NCBI RefSeq assembly: GCF_004210215.2
Contig: NZ_CP067394.1
Coordinates: 3,286,001 to 3,350,000 of the forward strand
Direction of reading: 5' to 3'
DNA length: 64,000 nucleotides
Origin: Cryobacterium sp. SO1
Lineage (GTDB): Bacteria; Actinomycetota; Actinomycetes; Actinomycetales; Microbacteriaceae
Under the pieces are notes generated by a model that did not search any database, was not told the DNA's origin, and saw nothing but the letters and a program-made list of their open reading frames with translations. Positions 10,035 through 17,689 of the stretch are shown piece by piece. The position numbers were made by a program, and so were the translations under genes. Position 1 is the stretch's first letter; the number at the start of each line of letters is the position of its first letter.

Positions 10035-10211
10035 CTAGCCGAACCATTCTGGCTTGAATGCCGCCGGCTTGTTGGCGGGCGCGTTTCCAACGCGGGCCGC
10101 TTGTTTCCTGATGAATGCCGCGAGGACGTTTAGCGGGATGGTCTTGGTGAACTTGATCAACTTGTGTTCGAGTAGTCGTCCGAGGGATGGATCGCCCCTG
10201 ACCGCATGTCA
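10035..10211 (-). pseudogene. Possible C-terminal remnant of an unidentified gene
   Basis: A minus-strand frame ending in TAG at 10035 reads GRLLEHKLIKFTKTIPLNV followed by LAAFIRKQAARVGN and KPAAFKPEWFG. The composition looks like a real protein end (basic amphipathic helix, Pro-rich tail), but the frame is closed by a stop near 10213 and has no start. I do not recognise the family. It may be the tail of a lost exopolysaccharide gene upstream of the pyruvyl transferase gene. Confidence 0.3.
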
Positions 10212-10355
10212 TGACGCCAACTGGAAAAGGGTCAGAAACGGCATCAGAATTGGCCATAACGCCAGCTGCGGAAGGTCATCAGATCGGCTGATTCAGCAGA
10301 GATTCGCCAATCTGCGTTCAACGGGGCAGCACTCGAATCCTCTTTATCCGACGAA

Positions 10356-10679
10356 ATGGGCGTCGTGAAGGCAGGGCTCGCGTGCGACCAGGCCGCGATG
10401 GACGCCGCCGGTAAATACGTGGCATTCATCGTGGCGCCCAACAAATCGGCAGTGCGCCGAGCAACTGTCGATGACGTTGGACGCGAAGTGATTTTCCGTC
10501 GTGCCCGCGGCGCCCACGGTCTGCGTGGCGGTCGTAGCCACGTCTGGCCGGTTGAAAGAAATCGTGGACTTGTAGTCGAGGTCCTTTACGCCCATCATGT
10601 GGTTCAGGTCGCCCACATACGCGTCGAACGGTCCAGCGGTACCGCCGATTGGCCGTCCCTCGCAGAGGCGATCGAGTAG
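10356..10679 (+). pseudogene. Decayed, internally inverted AlgX-like gene fragment
   Basis: Remnant paralogous to the intact gene at 14630-15778. On the + strand, VKAGLACDQAAMDAAGKYV then FIVAPNKSAVRRATVD (10365-10470) matches VKAGLVADYTAMDAAGKYV..FMVAPDKSSIRRSEVD of the intact protein. The next ~145 bases match only on the minus strand: GDLNHMMGVKDLDYKSTISF and NRPDV.., against GDLNMLMGVTDIDQRTTASF. The + frame then resumes with ERSSGTADWPSL (intact: QRFSGTEDWPPL) and stops at 10679. A middle piece has therefore been inverted and flanking parts deleted. Because the frame stays open for 107 codons, it could be mistaken for a small gene. Confidence 0.8.
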
Positions 10680-10854
10680 CGCCTCTCCGCCGCCAGCCGG
10701 AACAGTCACGCTAGGGCTCAAGCGACGACTGTGGGATGTCCTTGCGATGGGGACGCTCGCCGCTACTGACGTCTGTTCTGCTCTCGATCCCGTCGCATAA
10801 GGAGACGCACAGGCTGAGGTTGGTTCCTTGGTCACCCACGGTCATTTGGATCCG

Positions 10855-11063
10855 AGCGTGGTGTCGGGACCGTTGGCGCCGTTGTCCCGCCCGAGGTGCT
10901 CGTCTGCCGTGCCACGGGCCTAGTGGAGCTTCTCGGCGTGCTTGTCGACCGTGACCTTGTTCGCCACGGCCGCGTCGCCGTCGTGCACCTTGTCGCTGAT
11001 ACCCTCGCTGTTCTCGCTCTTGAGGGACCTCTGCGCCTTACGGGTGATGTTGTTGAGGTTGAT
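10855..11063 (-). pseudogene. Decayed MT0933-like antitoxin gene copy
   Basis: Minus-strand remnant of the gene at 15804-16013. It reads INLNNITRKAQRSLKSENSE then GISDKVHDGDAAVANKVT, against MNLNDITRKAQDFLKSDKGE..EISDKVLDGGAAVANKVT in the intact copy. The start codon is ATC instead of ATG, and an in-frame TAG lies at 10922-10920. After that stop the frame still reads ARGTADEHLGRDN (intact: ARDTADKHLGRDD). With the preceding AlgX-like remnant it keeps the order and orientation of the intact pair at 14.6-16.0 kb, so both remnants come from one ancestral duplication. Confidence 0.8.
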
Positions 11064-11134
11064 GGTCGGTCACCGACCAGAGGGACGAGGTCCCGTCGAG
11101 CCTAGATCGACCCCGCGCCTCATTGAACCGCGAG

Positions 11135-12154
11135 TCATTTGGCGGCGACCTTCGCCGTCGCGGGGGATTGCTTGGCCACCGACACGTACGAGGTCTTCTT
11201 GCCGACGACCGTGACGGTCAGCGTCGACCCCAGATCCGTGGACCGAACGACGAAAGCACGACCCGTGGCGCCCGGAATCACGACTCCGGCTCGTCGCCAC
11301 TGGTAGCTGAGCGTCACCGGAGCCGGCGACCAGGTGCCGGGGGTCGCCGTGAGCGTTTGCCCGACCCGCGCTGTTCCGGTGATGCGCGGGACGGGTGTCG
11401 CAGTGAGGTTGTCCACCACCAGGGCGGTGGCCGCGGACGTTTTCGCCACACTGGTGTAGCCGGTCTTCTTCCCTGTCACGGTCACCGTGAGCGGCGTGGC
11501 CCGGTCGCCGGTCACCACCGCGTAGGTTCGGCCGGTTGCACCGCTGATGGCCACTCCCCCGCGCTTCCACTGGTATGCCAGAACGACCGGCGCGGGCGCC
11601 CACGCACCGGCCGTCGCGGTGAGAGTCTGGCCCACCCTGGCAGCTCCGGAAACCGTTGGGGTGGGCGTGGCGGTCAGCGTTCCGTACTTGGCGAAGTTTT
11701 GCACCGAGTAGCCGGCCCCGTTGGCGGCCACGAAATAGCCGACCCCGATATCCGTGTGGGCGGCCATGATGTTGGCGTAGTGACCGGGGGAGGCCAGCCA
11801 GGCCGGCACCACCGTCGCTGAGGTGTAGCCCAGGGCTATATTCTCGGCGGCCATCGTCCACCCCGTCGGGTACTGCGCGGTGTAGTTCGGGTTGTGCTTG
11901 TAGCCGTCGGCGGCCATCTTCACCGCCCAGGCCTGGGCCACGGTGTCCAGGGCGGCGTTACGTTTCAACGCCGGGAGGCCCTTCTTCGCACGGGCGGCGT
12001 TGGTCTGCGACACGATCGTCGCGGTGTCACTTTCGGCCGCGAACGCGGGCAGAGCGCCCGCTCCCAGACTGAGCCCGACGATCAGGGTCAGGGTTGCGTA
12101 GAGTCGTCGCCTGGCTCGGCTTCGCACCGCTGAAGAGTGCACACTGTTGTTCAT
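11135..12154 (-). CDS. Secreted CAP-domain protein with two wall-type repeats
   Basis: 339 residues. A signal peptide (RRRLYATLTLIVGLSLGAGALPAFA, cut near residue 38) is followed by a CAP/SCP domain at about 45-150, with QTNAARAKKGLPALKRN, MAAENIALGY and ASPGHYANIMAAHTDIGVGY. The last contains the HxDIGVG motif of this fold. Two repeats of about 80 residues follow, each with the pattern GxxRVGQTLTATxGxWxPAP, YQW and TGKK/VGKK. The same repeat occurs in the next gene upstream. The start ATG 12154 has GGGGAACG just before it. Bacterial CAP proteins are extracellular with mostly unknown roles; the repeats suggest surface retention. Next to the Excalibur gene on the same strand. Confidence 0.88.
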   Translation of the reverse strand: MNNSVHSSAVRSRARRRLYATLTLIVGLSLGAGALPAFAAESDTATIVSQTNAARAKKGLPALKRNAALDTVAQAWAVKMAADGYKHNPNYTAQYPTGWTMAAENIALGYTSATVVPAWLASPGHYANIMAAHTDIGVGYFVAANGAGYSVQNFAKYGTLTATPTPTVSGAARVGQTLTATAGAWAPAPVVLAYQWKRGGVAISGATGRTYAVVTGDRATPLTVTVTGKKTGYTSVAKTSAATALVVDNLTATPVPRITGTARVGQTLTATPGTWSPAPVTLSYQWRRAGVVIPGATGRAFVVRSTDLGSTLTVTVVGKKTSYVSVAKQSPATAKVAAK

Positions 12155-12241
12155 CGTTCCCCCTGAGTCGACCGGCGCACGGGCAATGGCCTTGGCTGAA
12201 CTCTAGGGTTTGGGCGGCGGGGTGGCCACCGTTTCAGGAAA

Positions 12242-12859
12242 TCATCGCTCGCAGGCGATGCCGTCCTTGTCGCGGTCGCTCTTCGTGTTCAAGGTGTAGA
12301 CCGCCGTGGAGAAGAACGGCGGGCCCTTGAGCGCCTGAGCCTGTCCAGAGACGAGATTGACCTTCACGCCGGCCTTCGCCACGCCGTACGGGTACGCCGC
12401 AGAAAGGGCGGTGCAGTTCGGGTAGGCCAGTCCGGTGACTTGTGTGGTTCCGGCGGACTGCCGCGCCGCCGGCTGGTACGACGCACGCTTGGCCGTCACC
12501 GTCACGGTGAGCGCAGCTCCCGCGTCGCCGGGTCGTACCCGATAGGTCGTGCCGGTGGCACCGGCGATGGTGACTCCGGCCCGCTTCCACTGGTAGGTCA
12601 GCGTCGTGGGGGCGGGCGCCCACGCGCCGGCCGTGGCGCTGAGCACCTGGCCCACCCGGGGCGTGCCGCTGATCCGCGGTATCGGGGCCGCACGGAAGCT
12701 CGCCAGGGTCACGGCGTGGACCTGAGCCGGCGGCTGGATGCTTGCTGCCGCCGCAGGGGTGCTGCCGGCGAGCAGGCTGAGGGTCAGGGCGATCGCAGCG
12801 GCAAGAGCGCCGGCCTTGCGACGTGGTGCAGTGACGTTGCTGAGTGTGCGCGTGAGCAT
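12242..12859 (-). CDS. Secreted Excalibur-domain protein with one wall-type repeat
   Basis: 205 residues from ATG 12859, which has GGGGGA at good spacing; longer in-frame starts (to 12964) lack one. A signal peptide runs to about residue 38 (AGALAAAIALTLSLLAGSTPAAA). One repeat like those of the neighbouring CAP protein follows (ISGTPRVGQVLSATAGAWAP..YQWKRAGVTIAG). The C-terminal Excalibur calcium-binding domain has YPNCTALSAAYPYGV and ends DRDKDGIACER, the classic DxDxDGxACE pattern. Such domains occur on secreted actinobacterial and bacillary proteins, often nucleases, but no nuclease domain is present here. It is likely co-expressed with the CAP gene 87 bases downstream. Confidence 0.88.
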   Translation of the reverse strand: MLTRTLSNVTAPRRKAGALAAAIALTLSLLAGSTPAAAASIQPPAQVHAVTLASFRAAPIPRISGTPRVGQVLSATAGAWAPAPTTLTYQWKRAGVTIAGATGTTYRVRPGDAGAALTVTVTAKRASYQPAARQSAGTTQVTGLAYPNCTALSAAYPYGVAKAGVKVNLVSGQAQALKGPPFFSTAVYTLNTKSDRDKDGIACER

Positions 12860-12932
12860 GATTCCCCCGGTGACGGGGCATGTCGAGTGTCGCGCCCTCA
12901 GATGAACTTTAGTGGGTAGCACGGGGTCGCCA

Positions 12933-12955
12933 GGTCTCGACGAGCTCGACCAACG
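12933..12955. repeat. Dispersed TCTCGAC-AGCTCGACCA repeat, single copy
   Basis: One copy of the window's dispersed GGTCTCGACRAGCTCGACCAAC element, between the Excalibur gene and the divergent MBOAT gene. Confidence 0.85.
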
Positions 12956-13146
12956 CCGGGTCACGAGTTGCCCGGTCTGGGTAGCACCAGCCTGAACTGG
13001 GGGTGCCGCTTGCCGTGTTGCTGCGGGGTTGCGTAAGTGCTGACCATAGGCTGAATTTGGGCCAAAACTTTGGGCCCTTCATAGCGAACGTGCCGTTCTG
13101 GGTGTCCGCACTTGGTGCCTTGTTACCTAATGGCGGGTTCAGCTTC

Positions 13147-14619
13147 GTGGTCTTCTCCAGTCCGACCTTTCTCTTCATCTTTCTTCCGGTCACCCTGCTC
13201 GTTTATCACGCGATCCCCGTGCGATCGCGGGGCAGGAATGCCTGGCTGTTGGTGGCCAGCGTGCTTTTCTTCCTGTGGGGCGCCGGCAGCGCCATCCTGG
13301 CCATCCTTTTCGTCGCCTTGTCGAGCTTCGGCGGCGCCTACATCGCCTGGCGACTCGTGCGTCGTCAACGTCCGAACCACGCTGACGGGGAACCTCGGAA
13401 GATCTCGATCCCGTCGTTCGTGACGCTTCTGATCGTGGCGGTGCCCTTGGTGGCGTTCAAGTACGTGCCTCAGATAGCGACGCTGGAGATCCCGCGGATC
13501 TCGTCGACCTTGACGAATATAGGCGCCAACACCTGGGCGCTGCCGCTGGGCATCTCGTTCTTCACCTTCCACGCCCTCTCGTTCGTCATCGATTCCGCCC
13601 GGGCGGGACGGCCGCTCACCACGTCCTTCCCGTCCTACCTGCTGTACCTGTTCGTCTTCCCGCACCAGATCGCCGGCCCCATCGTGCGGTACTCCGAAAT
13701 CGGGGCCCAGATCACCGCCGTGCGACGCATCACGGCCAGGCAGATGGGCTACGGCATCACCCGGTTCACCTGGGGGCTCGCCAAGAAGGTGCTGATCGCG
13801 GACAACTGTGGCGTCGTCGCCAACGCGATGTTCGACAACGCGGCAAATCCCACCCTGATGTCGGGCACCGGCGCCTGGCTGGGCGCCGTGGCCTACGCGT
13901 TGCAGATCTACTTCGACTTCAGCGGGTACTCCGACATGGCCATCGGCCTTGCCCAAATGTTCGGGTTCCGGTTTCCCGAGAACTTCCGCTCGCCCTACAC
14001 CGCGGGCAACATCACCGACTTCTGGCGCCGGTGGCACATCACCCTCACGAAGTGGTTCCGCGACTACGTCTACATCCCGCTGGGCGGCAACCGCCGCGGC
14101 GTCTGGGTGGAGTACGGGGCACTCCTGCTCGTGTTCTTCCTCACCTCCCTCTGGCACGGCGCCCTGGCCGGCTTCCTGATCTGGGGCGGGCTGCACTCCC
14201 TGGCGCTGCTTGGAGAACGTATTACCGGACTGCGCAACGTGCGGGCATCCGTCGTGCCGCGCCGCGTGCTGACCCTCGTGTTCGTGATCGTCACGTGGGT
14301 GCCCTTCCGGGCTCTGCAGGTTCAGCCCACCGTGGACATCTGGCAGGCGATGCTCGGCGGGCCGTGGGACTTCGTCTCACCGGTTCTGTTCGTCACTTTG
14401 ACACCGTTCACGATCACCGCGCTCGTCGTCGGCGCTCTGAGCTTCTGCATGCCGTCACAACGCACCGGGTTTGAAACCGTCTTCGGCCGGTCCGCACCGG
14501 ACACGTTGAACGCCTTCCGTTGGAGGACGGCGCTGCTCCTGGTGCCGCTCGCCCTCATCGTGACGTTGGCAATGGTGCTGCAGTCCGATTTCAGTCCCTT
14601 CCTGTACTTCCAGTTCTAA
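13147..14619 (+). CDS. MBOAT-family membrane O-acyltransferase (AlgI-like)
   Basis: 490 residues from GTG 13147, giving the typical family start MVFSSPTFLFIFLPVTLLVY; the frame is open to 13003 but the extra residues are not family-like. It is a multi-spanning membrane protein with the MBOAT signatures FFTFHALSFVID, FPHQIAGPIVRYSEI, DFSGYSDMAIGLAQMFGF, NFRSPYTAGNITDFWRRWHI and LTSLWHGA, where the His is the presumed catalytic residue. AlgI/DltB-like enzymes move acetyl groups across the membrane for O-acetylation of exported polymers. The next gene, 10 bases downstream, encodes an AlgX/AlgJ-like partner, so the pair should act as one module, perhaps on the nearby exopolysaccharide. Confidence 0.92.
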   Translation: MVFSSPTFLFIFLPVTLLVYHAIPVRSRGRNAWLLVASVLFFLWGAGSAILAILFVALSSFGGAYIAWRLVRRQRPNHADGEPRKISIPSFVTLLIVAVPLVAFKYVPQIATLEIPRISSTLTNIGANTWALPLGISFFTFHALSFVIDSARAGRPLTTSFPSYLLYLFVFPHQIAGPIVRYSEIGAQITAVRRITARQMGYGITRFTWGLAKKVLIADNCGVVANAMFDNAANPTLMSGTGAWLGAVAYALQIYFDFSGYSDMAIGLAQMFGFRFPENFRSPYTAGNITDFWRRWHITLTKWFRDYVYIPLGGNRRGVWVEYGALLLVFFLTSLWHGALAGFLIWGGLHSLALLGERITGLRNVRASVVPRRVLTLVFVIVTWVPFRALQVQPTVDIWQAMLGGPWDFVSPVLFVTLTPFTITALVVGALSFCMPSQRTGFETVFGRSAPDTLNAFRWRTALLLVPLALIVTLAMVLQSDFSPFLYFQF

Positions 14620-14629
14620 GGCGGCACCC

Positions 14630-15778
14630 GTGATCAACGACGACACCTCCCCCGGTGACCATGACACCCTGCGCGGCTGGCACCGGTGGGCACTGTCTGC
14701 CCTGATCGGTGTGTTCAGCCTGGGGTTGCTGGCGATCTGGCTGGTGCCCGGCGACGCCCCCGGCGCGCAGAACCGAGATCCCCTGGACTTCCCGACCCTC
14801 TCCCCCGAGGCGATGGTCGACAAGGCCACCTACCAGGAGATCGACGTGGCCTTGCGGGACCGTGTCGGCGCGCAGGTGGGTGTGTCGGCGGCCCTGGGCG
14901 AGGTGTCGGTGCATCTGCTCGGACGCAGCCCCACGGCGGGTGTGCTGGTAGGCGGCGACAGGCAGCCCTTCTACACCGAGGACCTCACCCGGCCGTGCCG
15001 CGAGACTGGGGCCAGCATGGACGCCGTCAAGGCCGGCCTGGTGGCGGACTACACCGCGATGGACGCCGCAGGCAAGTACGTGCTCTTCATGGTCGCCCCC
15101 GACAAGTCGTCCATCCGCCGCTCCGAGGTGGACGCCATTTCGCCCGGGCTGTTGCGCTGCAGCGACTTCGTGCGCGGCCAATTCGAAACGTGGGAGTCCG
15201 AGGCGCAGCTGCCGCTCATTACACTGTGGAACCCGGTCGCGGAGCTCGACCAGCAGCCCGGCGGTGCCTACATGCGGAACGACACCCATTGGAACACCGC
15301 GGGCTCACTGGCCATGTCGCACGCACTAATGGAGCGCCTGGTCGCCGACGGGCAGGCTCCGGCCGGCCTCCTCAACGACCTTGAGGACCCGGTTATCAGC
15401 GACGGGATTGCGTTCACCGGCGACCTGAACATGCTCATGGGCGTGACCGACATCGATCAGCGCACCACGGCCTCGTTCCTGCGCCCGGACGTCATCACCG
15501 ACGCCGAAATGACCGTGGGCCCCACGGGCACCGACCAGTTCCACTTCACGTCAACGTCGACGACGAGCGCGCTGGTGCCCGGCAAGACCCTGATCCTCGG
15601 CGACTCGTTCCTGCTCAAGCAGATCCCGAGTCAGCTGGGCAACTTCTTCGAGGACGTGACCATGGCAGACCACCAGGAGTACGGGCAGGCAGGTCAGTTC
15701 GACCGGGTGATCGTGGAACGCGTGCAGCGTTTCTCCGGCACCGAGGACTGGCCGCCGCTCACGACGACACTGTGGTGA
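14630..15778 (+). CDS. AlgX/AlgJ-like SGNH-type O-acetyltransferase partner
   Basis: 382 residues, starting at GTG 14630 with AAGGCGG just upstream and 10 bases after the MBOAT stop. One N-terminal membrane helix (ALSALIGVFSLGLLAIWLVPG) places the rest outside. The ALGX/DHHW domain features are VGGDRQPFYTED, VLFMVAPDKSSIRR, MRNDTHWNTAGSLAMSHAL (the DTHW catalytic Asp/His) and the serine motif LILGDSFLLKQIPSQL (GDSF). In alginate and other systems this protein receives acetyl groups from the MBOAT partner and puts them on the polymer. A broken copy lies at 10.36-10.68 kb. Substrate unknown; the exopolysaccharide is a guess. Confidence 0.88.
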   Translation: MINDDTSPGDHDTLRGWHRWALSALIGVFSLGLLAIWLVPGDAPGAQNRDPLDFPTLSPEAMVDKATYQEIDVALRDRVGAQVGVSAALGEVSVHLLGRSPTAGVLVGGDRQPFYTEDLTRPCRETGASMDAVKAGLVADYTAMDAAGKYVLFMVAPDKSSIRRSEVDAISPGLLRCSDFVRGQFETWESEAQLPLITLWNPVAELDQQPGGAYMRNDTHWNTAGSLAMSHALMERLVADGQAPAGLLNDLEDPVISDGIAFTGDLNMLMGVTDIDQRTTASFLRPDVITDAEMTVGPTGTDQFHFTSTSTTSALVPGKTLILGDSFLLKQIPSQLGNFFEDVTMADHQEYGQAGQFDRVIVERVQRFSGTEDWPPLTTTLW

Positions 15779-15803
15779 CCGGGGCGCAGGGTATCTAGCG
15801 AGG

Positions 15804-16013
15804 TTACCTGGGGTCGGGGTCGGCCTTGCGGTCGTCACGGCCGAGGTGCTTGTCGGCGGTGTCCCGGGCGTTCTGGATCTTGTCGGCGTGCTTGTTGCCG
15901 GTGACCTTGTTCGCGACGGCAGCTCCGCCGTCGAGTACCTTGTCGGAGATCTCCTCGCCCTTGTCGCTCTTGAGGAAGTCCTGGGCCTTGCGGGTGATGT
16001 CATTGAGGTTCAT
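15804..16013 (-). CDS. Small MT0933/Rv0909-like antitoxin-family protein
   Basis: 69 residues, highly charged: MNLNDITRKAQDFLKSDKGE, a central EISDKVLDGGAAVANKVTGN, and a C-terminal DKHLGRDDRKADPDPR. The pattern resembles the MT0933-like antitoxin family (PF14013), common as a single small gene in actinobacteria and related in look to Rv0909. No toxin gene is adjacent: it is convergent with the AlgX-like gene 25 bases away. The antitoxin role is therefore doubtful, and a stress-related role is equally possible. A decayed copy exists at 10855-11063. Confidence 0.7.
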   Translation of the reverse strand: MNLNDITRKAQDFLKSDKGEEISDKVLDGGAAVANKVTGNKHADKIQNARDTADKHLGRDDRKADPDPR

Positions 16014-16062
16014 GAGGGTCTCCGATCTGAAGGACTGTGGTTACGAGGGTAGTTCGGGTCGC

Positions 16063-16235
16063 GGGGTCTCGACAAGCTCGACCAGCGAGGTGGGCACGAC
16101 CAGCGGGTCGGGTCGCGGGGTCTCGACAAGCTCGACCAGCGAGACGCGCGCGAGCTACGGACGCGCACGACCAGCGGGGTCTCGACAAGCTCGACCAGCG
16201 AGACGCGCTCGACCAGCGGACGCGCTCGACCAGCG
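16063..16235. repeat. Cluster of dispersed TCTCGACAAGCTCGACCAGCG repeats
   Basis: Three full copies of GGGGTCTCGACAAGCTCGACC and several shortened CTCGACCAGCG copies follow one another. It lies between the small antitoxin-like gene and the tuf terminator, in non-coding DNA. Confidence 0.85.
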
Positions 16236-16266
16236 GACGGGCTCGACCGACGATGGGGGGGACGAC

Positions 16267-16298
16267 AAAAGGGCCGGTCCCGAAGGACCGACCCTTTT
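16267..16298 (-). terminator. Rho-independent terminator downstream of tuf
   Basis: A near-perfect hairpin: AAAAGGGCCGGTCC and GGACCGACCCTTTT around a CGAA loop. Read on the minus strand it ends in a T run. It lies about 70 bases after the tuf stop, closing the str operon. Confidence 0.9.
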
Positions 16299-16359
16299 GA
16301 TCTCGACAAGCTCGATCAGCGAGCGCTAGGCCCGATGATCTCGACAAGCTCGATCAACG
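16299..16359. repeat. Two dispersed repeats (GATCTCGACAAGCTCGATCA variant)
   Basis: Two copies of the GATCTCGACAAGCTCGATCA variant at 16299-16324 and 16336-16359, between the tuf stop and its terminator. They would be transcribed in the tuf 3' untranslated region. Confidence 0.85.
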
Positions 16360-16369
16360 TCATACTGAA

Positions 16370-17563
16370 TTACTTGAGAACCTTGATGACGGTTCCGGCG
16401 CCGACGGTGCGGCCACCTTCACGGATAGCAAAGCCGAGGCCCTCTTCCATGGCGATCGGCTGGATCAGCGCGACGGTCATTTCAACCGTGTCGCCGGGCA
16501 TGACCATCTCGGTGCCCTCGGGCAGCGTGATGACGCCGGTGACGTCGGTGGTGCGGAAGTAGAACTGCGGGCGGTAGTTCGCGTAGAACGGGTTGTGACG
16601 CCCACCCTCATCCTTTGACAGGATGTACGCGGTGCCCTCGAAGTCGGTGTGCGGCGTAACCGAACCCGGCTTGACGACAACCTGGCCGCGCTCAACGTCT
16701 TCGCGCTTGGTGCCACGAAGAAGAAGACCACAGTTCTCGCCGGCCCATGCCTCGTCGAGCTGCTTGTGGAACATCTCGATACCAGTGACCGTGGTCTTGA
16801 TGGTCGGGCGGATGCCGACAACCTCGACCTCGGAGTTGATCTTGAGGGTTCCACGCTCGGCGCGGCCGGTGACGACGGTTCCACGACCGGTGATCGTGAA
16901 GACGTCCTCGATCGGCATCAGGAAGGGCTTGTCCTTGTCGCGGACGGGCTCCGGGAAGTAGTCATCCACTGCCTGCATGAGCTCGAGGATCTTGGCAACC
17001 CACTTGGGGTCACCCTCGAGCGCCTTGAGGGCGGAAACCTGAACGACGGGGGCGTTGTCGCCATCGAAGCCCTGGCTGGAGAGCAGTTCGCGAACCTCGA
17101 GCTCAACGAGCTCAAGGATCTCTTCGTCGTCGACCGCGTCGGACTTGTTCAGCGCGACGAGCAGGGACGGCACGCCGACCTGCTTGGCGAGAAGAACGTG
17201 CTCACGGGTCTGAGCCATCGGGCCGTCAGTAGCGGCAACCACGAGGATCGCGCCGTCCATCTGAGCAGCACCGGTGATCATGTTCTTGATGTAGTCAGCG
17301 TGGCCCGGAGCGTCAACGTGTGCGTAGTGACGCTTCTCGGTCTCGTACTCAACATGCGAGATGTTGATCGTGATGCCGCGCTGGCGCTCTTCGGGAGCGG
17401 AGTCGATCGACGCGAAGTCGCGCTGAACGTTGGTCTTGGAAGGGAACGTGTCGGCGAGGACCTTCGAGATCGCTGCCGTCAGCGTGGTCTTTCCGTGGTC
17501 AACGTGACCGATCGTTCCGATGTTTACGTGCGGCTTGGTCCGCTCGAACTTGGCCTTGGCCAC
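16370..17563 (-). CDS. tuf: Elongation factor Tu
   Basis: 397 residues, full length. It is the GTPase that carries aminoacyl-tRNA to the ribosome. The G1 P-loop GHVDHGKT is at 19-26, and [14 protein letters not shown] is switch I. DAPGHADY is G3 and NKSDAVDD carries the NKxD motif. Domains 2 and 3 include [13 protein letters not shown] and [13 protein letters not shown]. The start GTG 17563 follows AGGAGGA. It is the last gene of the str operon, 126 bases after fusA, and ends before a strong terminator. Confidence 0.99.
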   Translation of the reverse strand: MAKAKFERTKPHVNIGTIGHVDHGKTTLTAAISKVLADTFPSKTNVQRDFASIDSAPEERQRGITINISHVEYETEKRHYAHVDAPGHADYIKNMITGAAQMDGAILVVAATDGPMAQTREHVLLAKQVGVPSLLVALNKSDAVDDEEILELVELEVRELLSSQGFDGDNAPVVQVSALKALEGDPKWVAKILELMQAVDDYFPEPVRDKDKPFLMPIEDVFTITGRGTVVTGRAERGTLKINSEVEVVGIRPTIKTTVTGIEMFHKQLDEAWAGENCGLLLRGTKREDVERGQVVVKPGSVTPHTDFEGTAYILSKDEGGRHNPFYANYRPQFYFRTTDVTGVITLPEGTEMVMPGDTVEMTVALIQPIAMEEGLGFAIREGGRTVGAGTVIKVLK

Positions 17564-17589
17564 TGTGGGTCCTCCTCAGGACTCTCGGC

Positions 17590-17619
17590 TCCACCGGACG
17601 TTGGTTTACGCCCGGTGGA
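17590..17619 (-). other. Inverted repeat between fusA and tuf
   Basis: TCCACCGG (17590-17597) and CCGGTGGA (17612-17619) form an 8-bp stem with a 14-base loop, shortly before the tuf ribosome binding site. No T run follows, so it may be a processing or stability site rather than a terminator. Confidence 0.5.
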
Positions 17620-17689
17620 ACTGCTGGATTTGTGTACTTATGTTACTCGGGCCAGGAGGCCTAAGCGATTCGGCCCGAAGGCCGGTGGG

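Noticed and set aside
15804..16013. A complete toxin-antitoxin pair
   Set aside because: No toxin gene next to the small antitoxin-like gene; the neighbour is the AlgX-like gene.
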